Notes under the pieces: model-generated | Seen by the model: only the letters and a program-made list of their open reading frames with translations | Databases searched by the model: none | What the model was told of the DNA's origin: nothing | Part shown: in pieces, positions 5,195 to 5,334 of the stretch | Layout of the letters: every line of letters begins with the position of its first letter | How positions within the stretch are numbered: the stretch's first letter is position 1 | Made by a program: the position numbers and the translations under genes | From: Actinomycetota bacterium | Lineage (GTDB): Bacteria > Actinomycetota > Thermoleophilia > Gaiellales > Gaiellaceae | Direction of reading: 5' to 3' | Length of the DNA stretch: 5,334 nt | Assembly: GCA_013812265.1 (NCBI GenBank) | Contig: JACCTQ010000148.1 | Coordinates: 1 to 5,334 of the forward strand

Positions 5195-5334
5195 ATCCCT
5201 GATCGGCTAGGACAGGGCTTCTTCGCGCGGAGCGTCCACGAAGTCGCCCCAGAGCTCGTCGGGGCGACGCTGCTCGTGGACGGCATCGGCGGCGTGATCG
5301 TGGAGGCCGAGGCTTACGACCAGGAGGATCCGGC
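5195..5334 (+). CDS. 3-methyladenine DNA glycosylase (Mpg/AAG family), 3'-truncated by window
   Basis: In the frame of base 5219 the sequence reads GFFARSVHEVAPELVGATLL, then VDG...GVIVEAEAYDQEDP to the window end. This is the N-terminus of the Mpg/AAG family: FFAR, the VA-x-x-L-x-G-x-x-L helix, and IVE-x-EAY, which includes a Glu equivalent to the catalytic glutamate of human AAG. The family excises 3-methyladenine, hypoxanthine and other damaged bases. The start is unresolved: no ATG, GTG or TTG occurs in any frame between 5142 and 5218. In-frame near-cognate codons are ATC 5195 (giving x-PDRLGQGFFAR) and CTG 5153. Internal GTG 5276 would remove the conserved FFAR helix. The frame is open back to a TGA near 4840, also without a standard start. 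Rare-start use, a lost start codon, or a sequence error are all possible. The 5195 boundary is provisional. Confidence 0.82.
   Translation, partial: MPDRLGQGFFARSVHEVAPELVGATLLVDGIGGVIVEAEAYDQEDP

Noticed and set aside
5008..5202. 64-residue + frame bridging the RemA-like and Mpg genes
   Set aside because: Overlaps the RemA-like gene out of frame, has a Pro/Arg/Ser-rich composition and no motif.

Overview
This is a densely coding, GC-rich window of about 5.3 kb with seven chromosomal genes and one further gene cut off at the right edge. High GC, GTG starts, weak or missing Shine-Dalgarno sites, a DUF402 protein with an actinobacterial-style C-terminus and a RemA-like protein suggest an Actinomycetota genome. 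A Thermoleophilia-like lineage (Solirubrobacterales or Gaiellales) is my best guess; this is an impression from protein style, not a phylogenetic result. No RNA genes, CRISPR arrays, insertion sequences or phage genes were seen. No gap between genes exceeds about 120 bases.

Layout. (1) The 3' part of a DUF402 (FomD/Ntdp-like phosphohydrolase) gene on + (1-356). (2) Convergent to it, 12 bp away, a 401-residue exported cysteine-rich protein on - (369-1574). It has 18 cysteines in a regular repeat and a histidine cluster in its first half, and I do not recognise its family. This is the most novel item here. (3) Divergent from it, a + strand cluster: YbaK/ProX-type aminoacyl-tRNA deacylase (1632-2120), branched-chain aminotransferase IlvE (2150-3079) and a DegT/DnrJ/EryC1/StrS-type PLP aminotransferase (3130-4242). 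A perfect 9-bp hairpin lies right before the likely start of the last gene. (4) A Nudix hydrolase on - (4239-4667), whose stop codon shares the palindrome CTAG with the aminotransferase stop. (5) A divergent control region with a perfect 12-bp inverted repeat (4700-4728) and a -10-like box. (6) A RemA/DUF370-like small protein on + (4782-5141). (7) The start of a 3-methyladenine DNA glycosylase (Mpg/AAG family) on +, running off the window and lacking any ATG, GTG or TTG at its expected N-terminus.

How the genes fit together. Most are housekeeping functions: tRNA proofreading, branched-chain amino acid metabolism, nucleotide clean-up and alkylation repair. ybaK, ilvE and degT are close, co-directional and probably co-transcribed, but the sequence does not show a single shared pathway. 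I see no convincing multi-gene novel system. The candidates for new biology are the cysteine-rich repeat protein, the diverged RemA-like regulator with its leaderless-type promoter, and the palindromic control elements.
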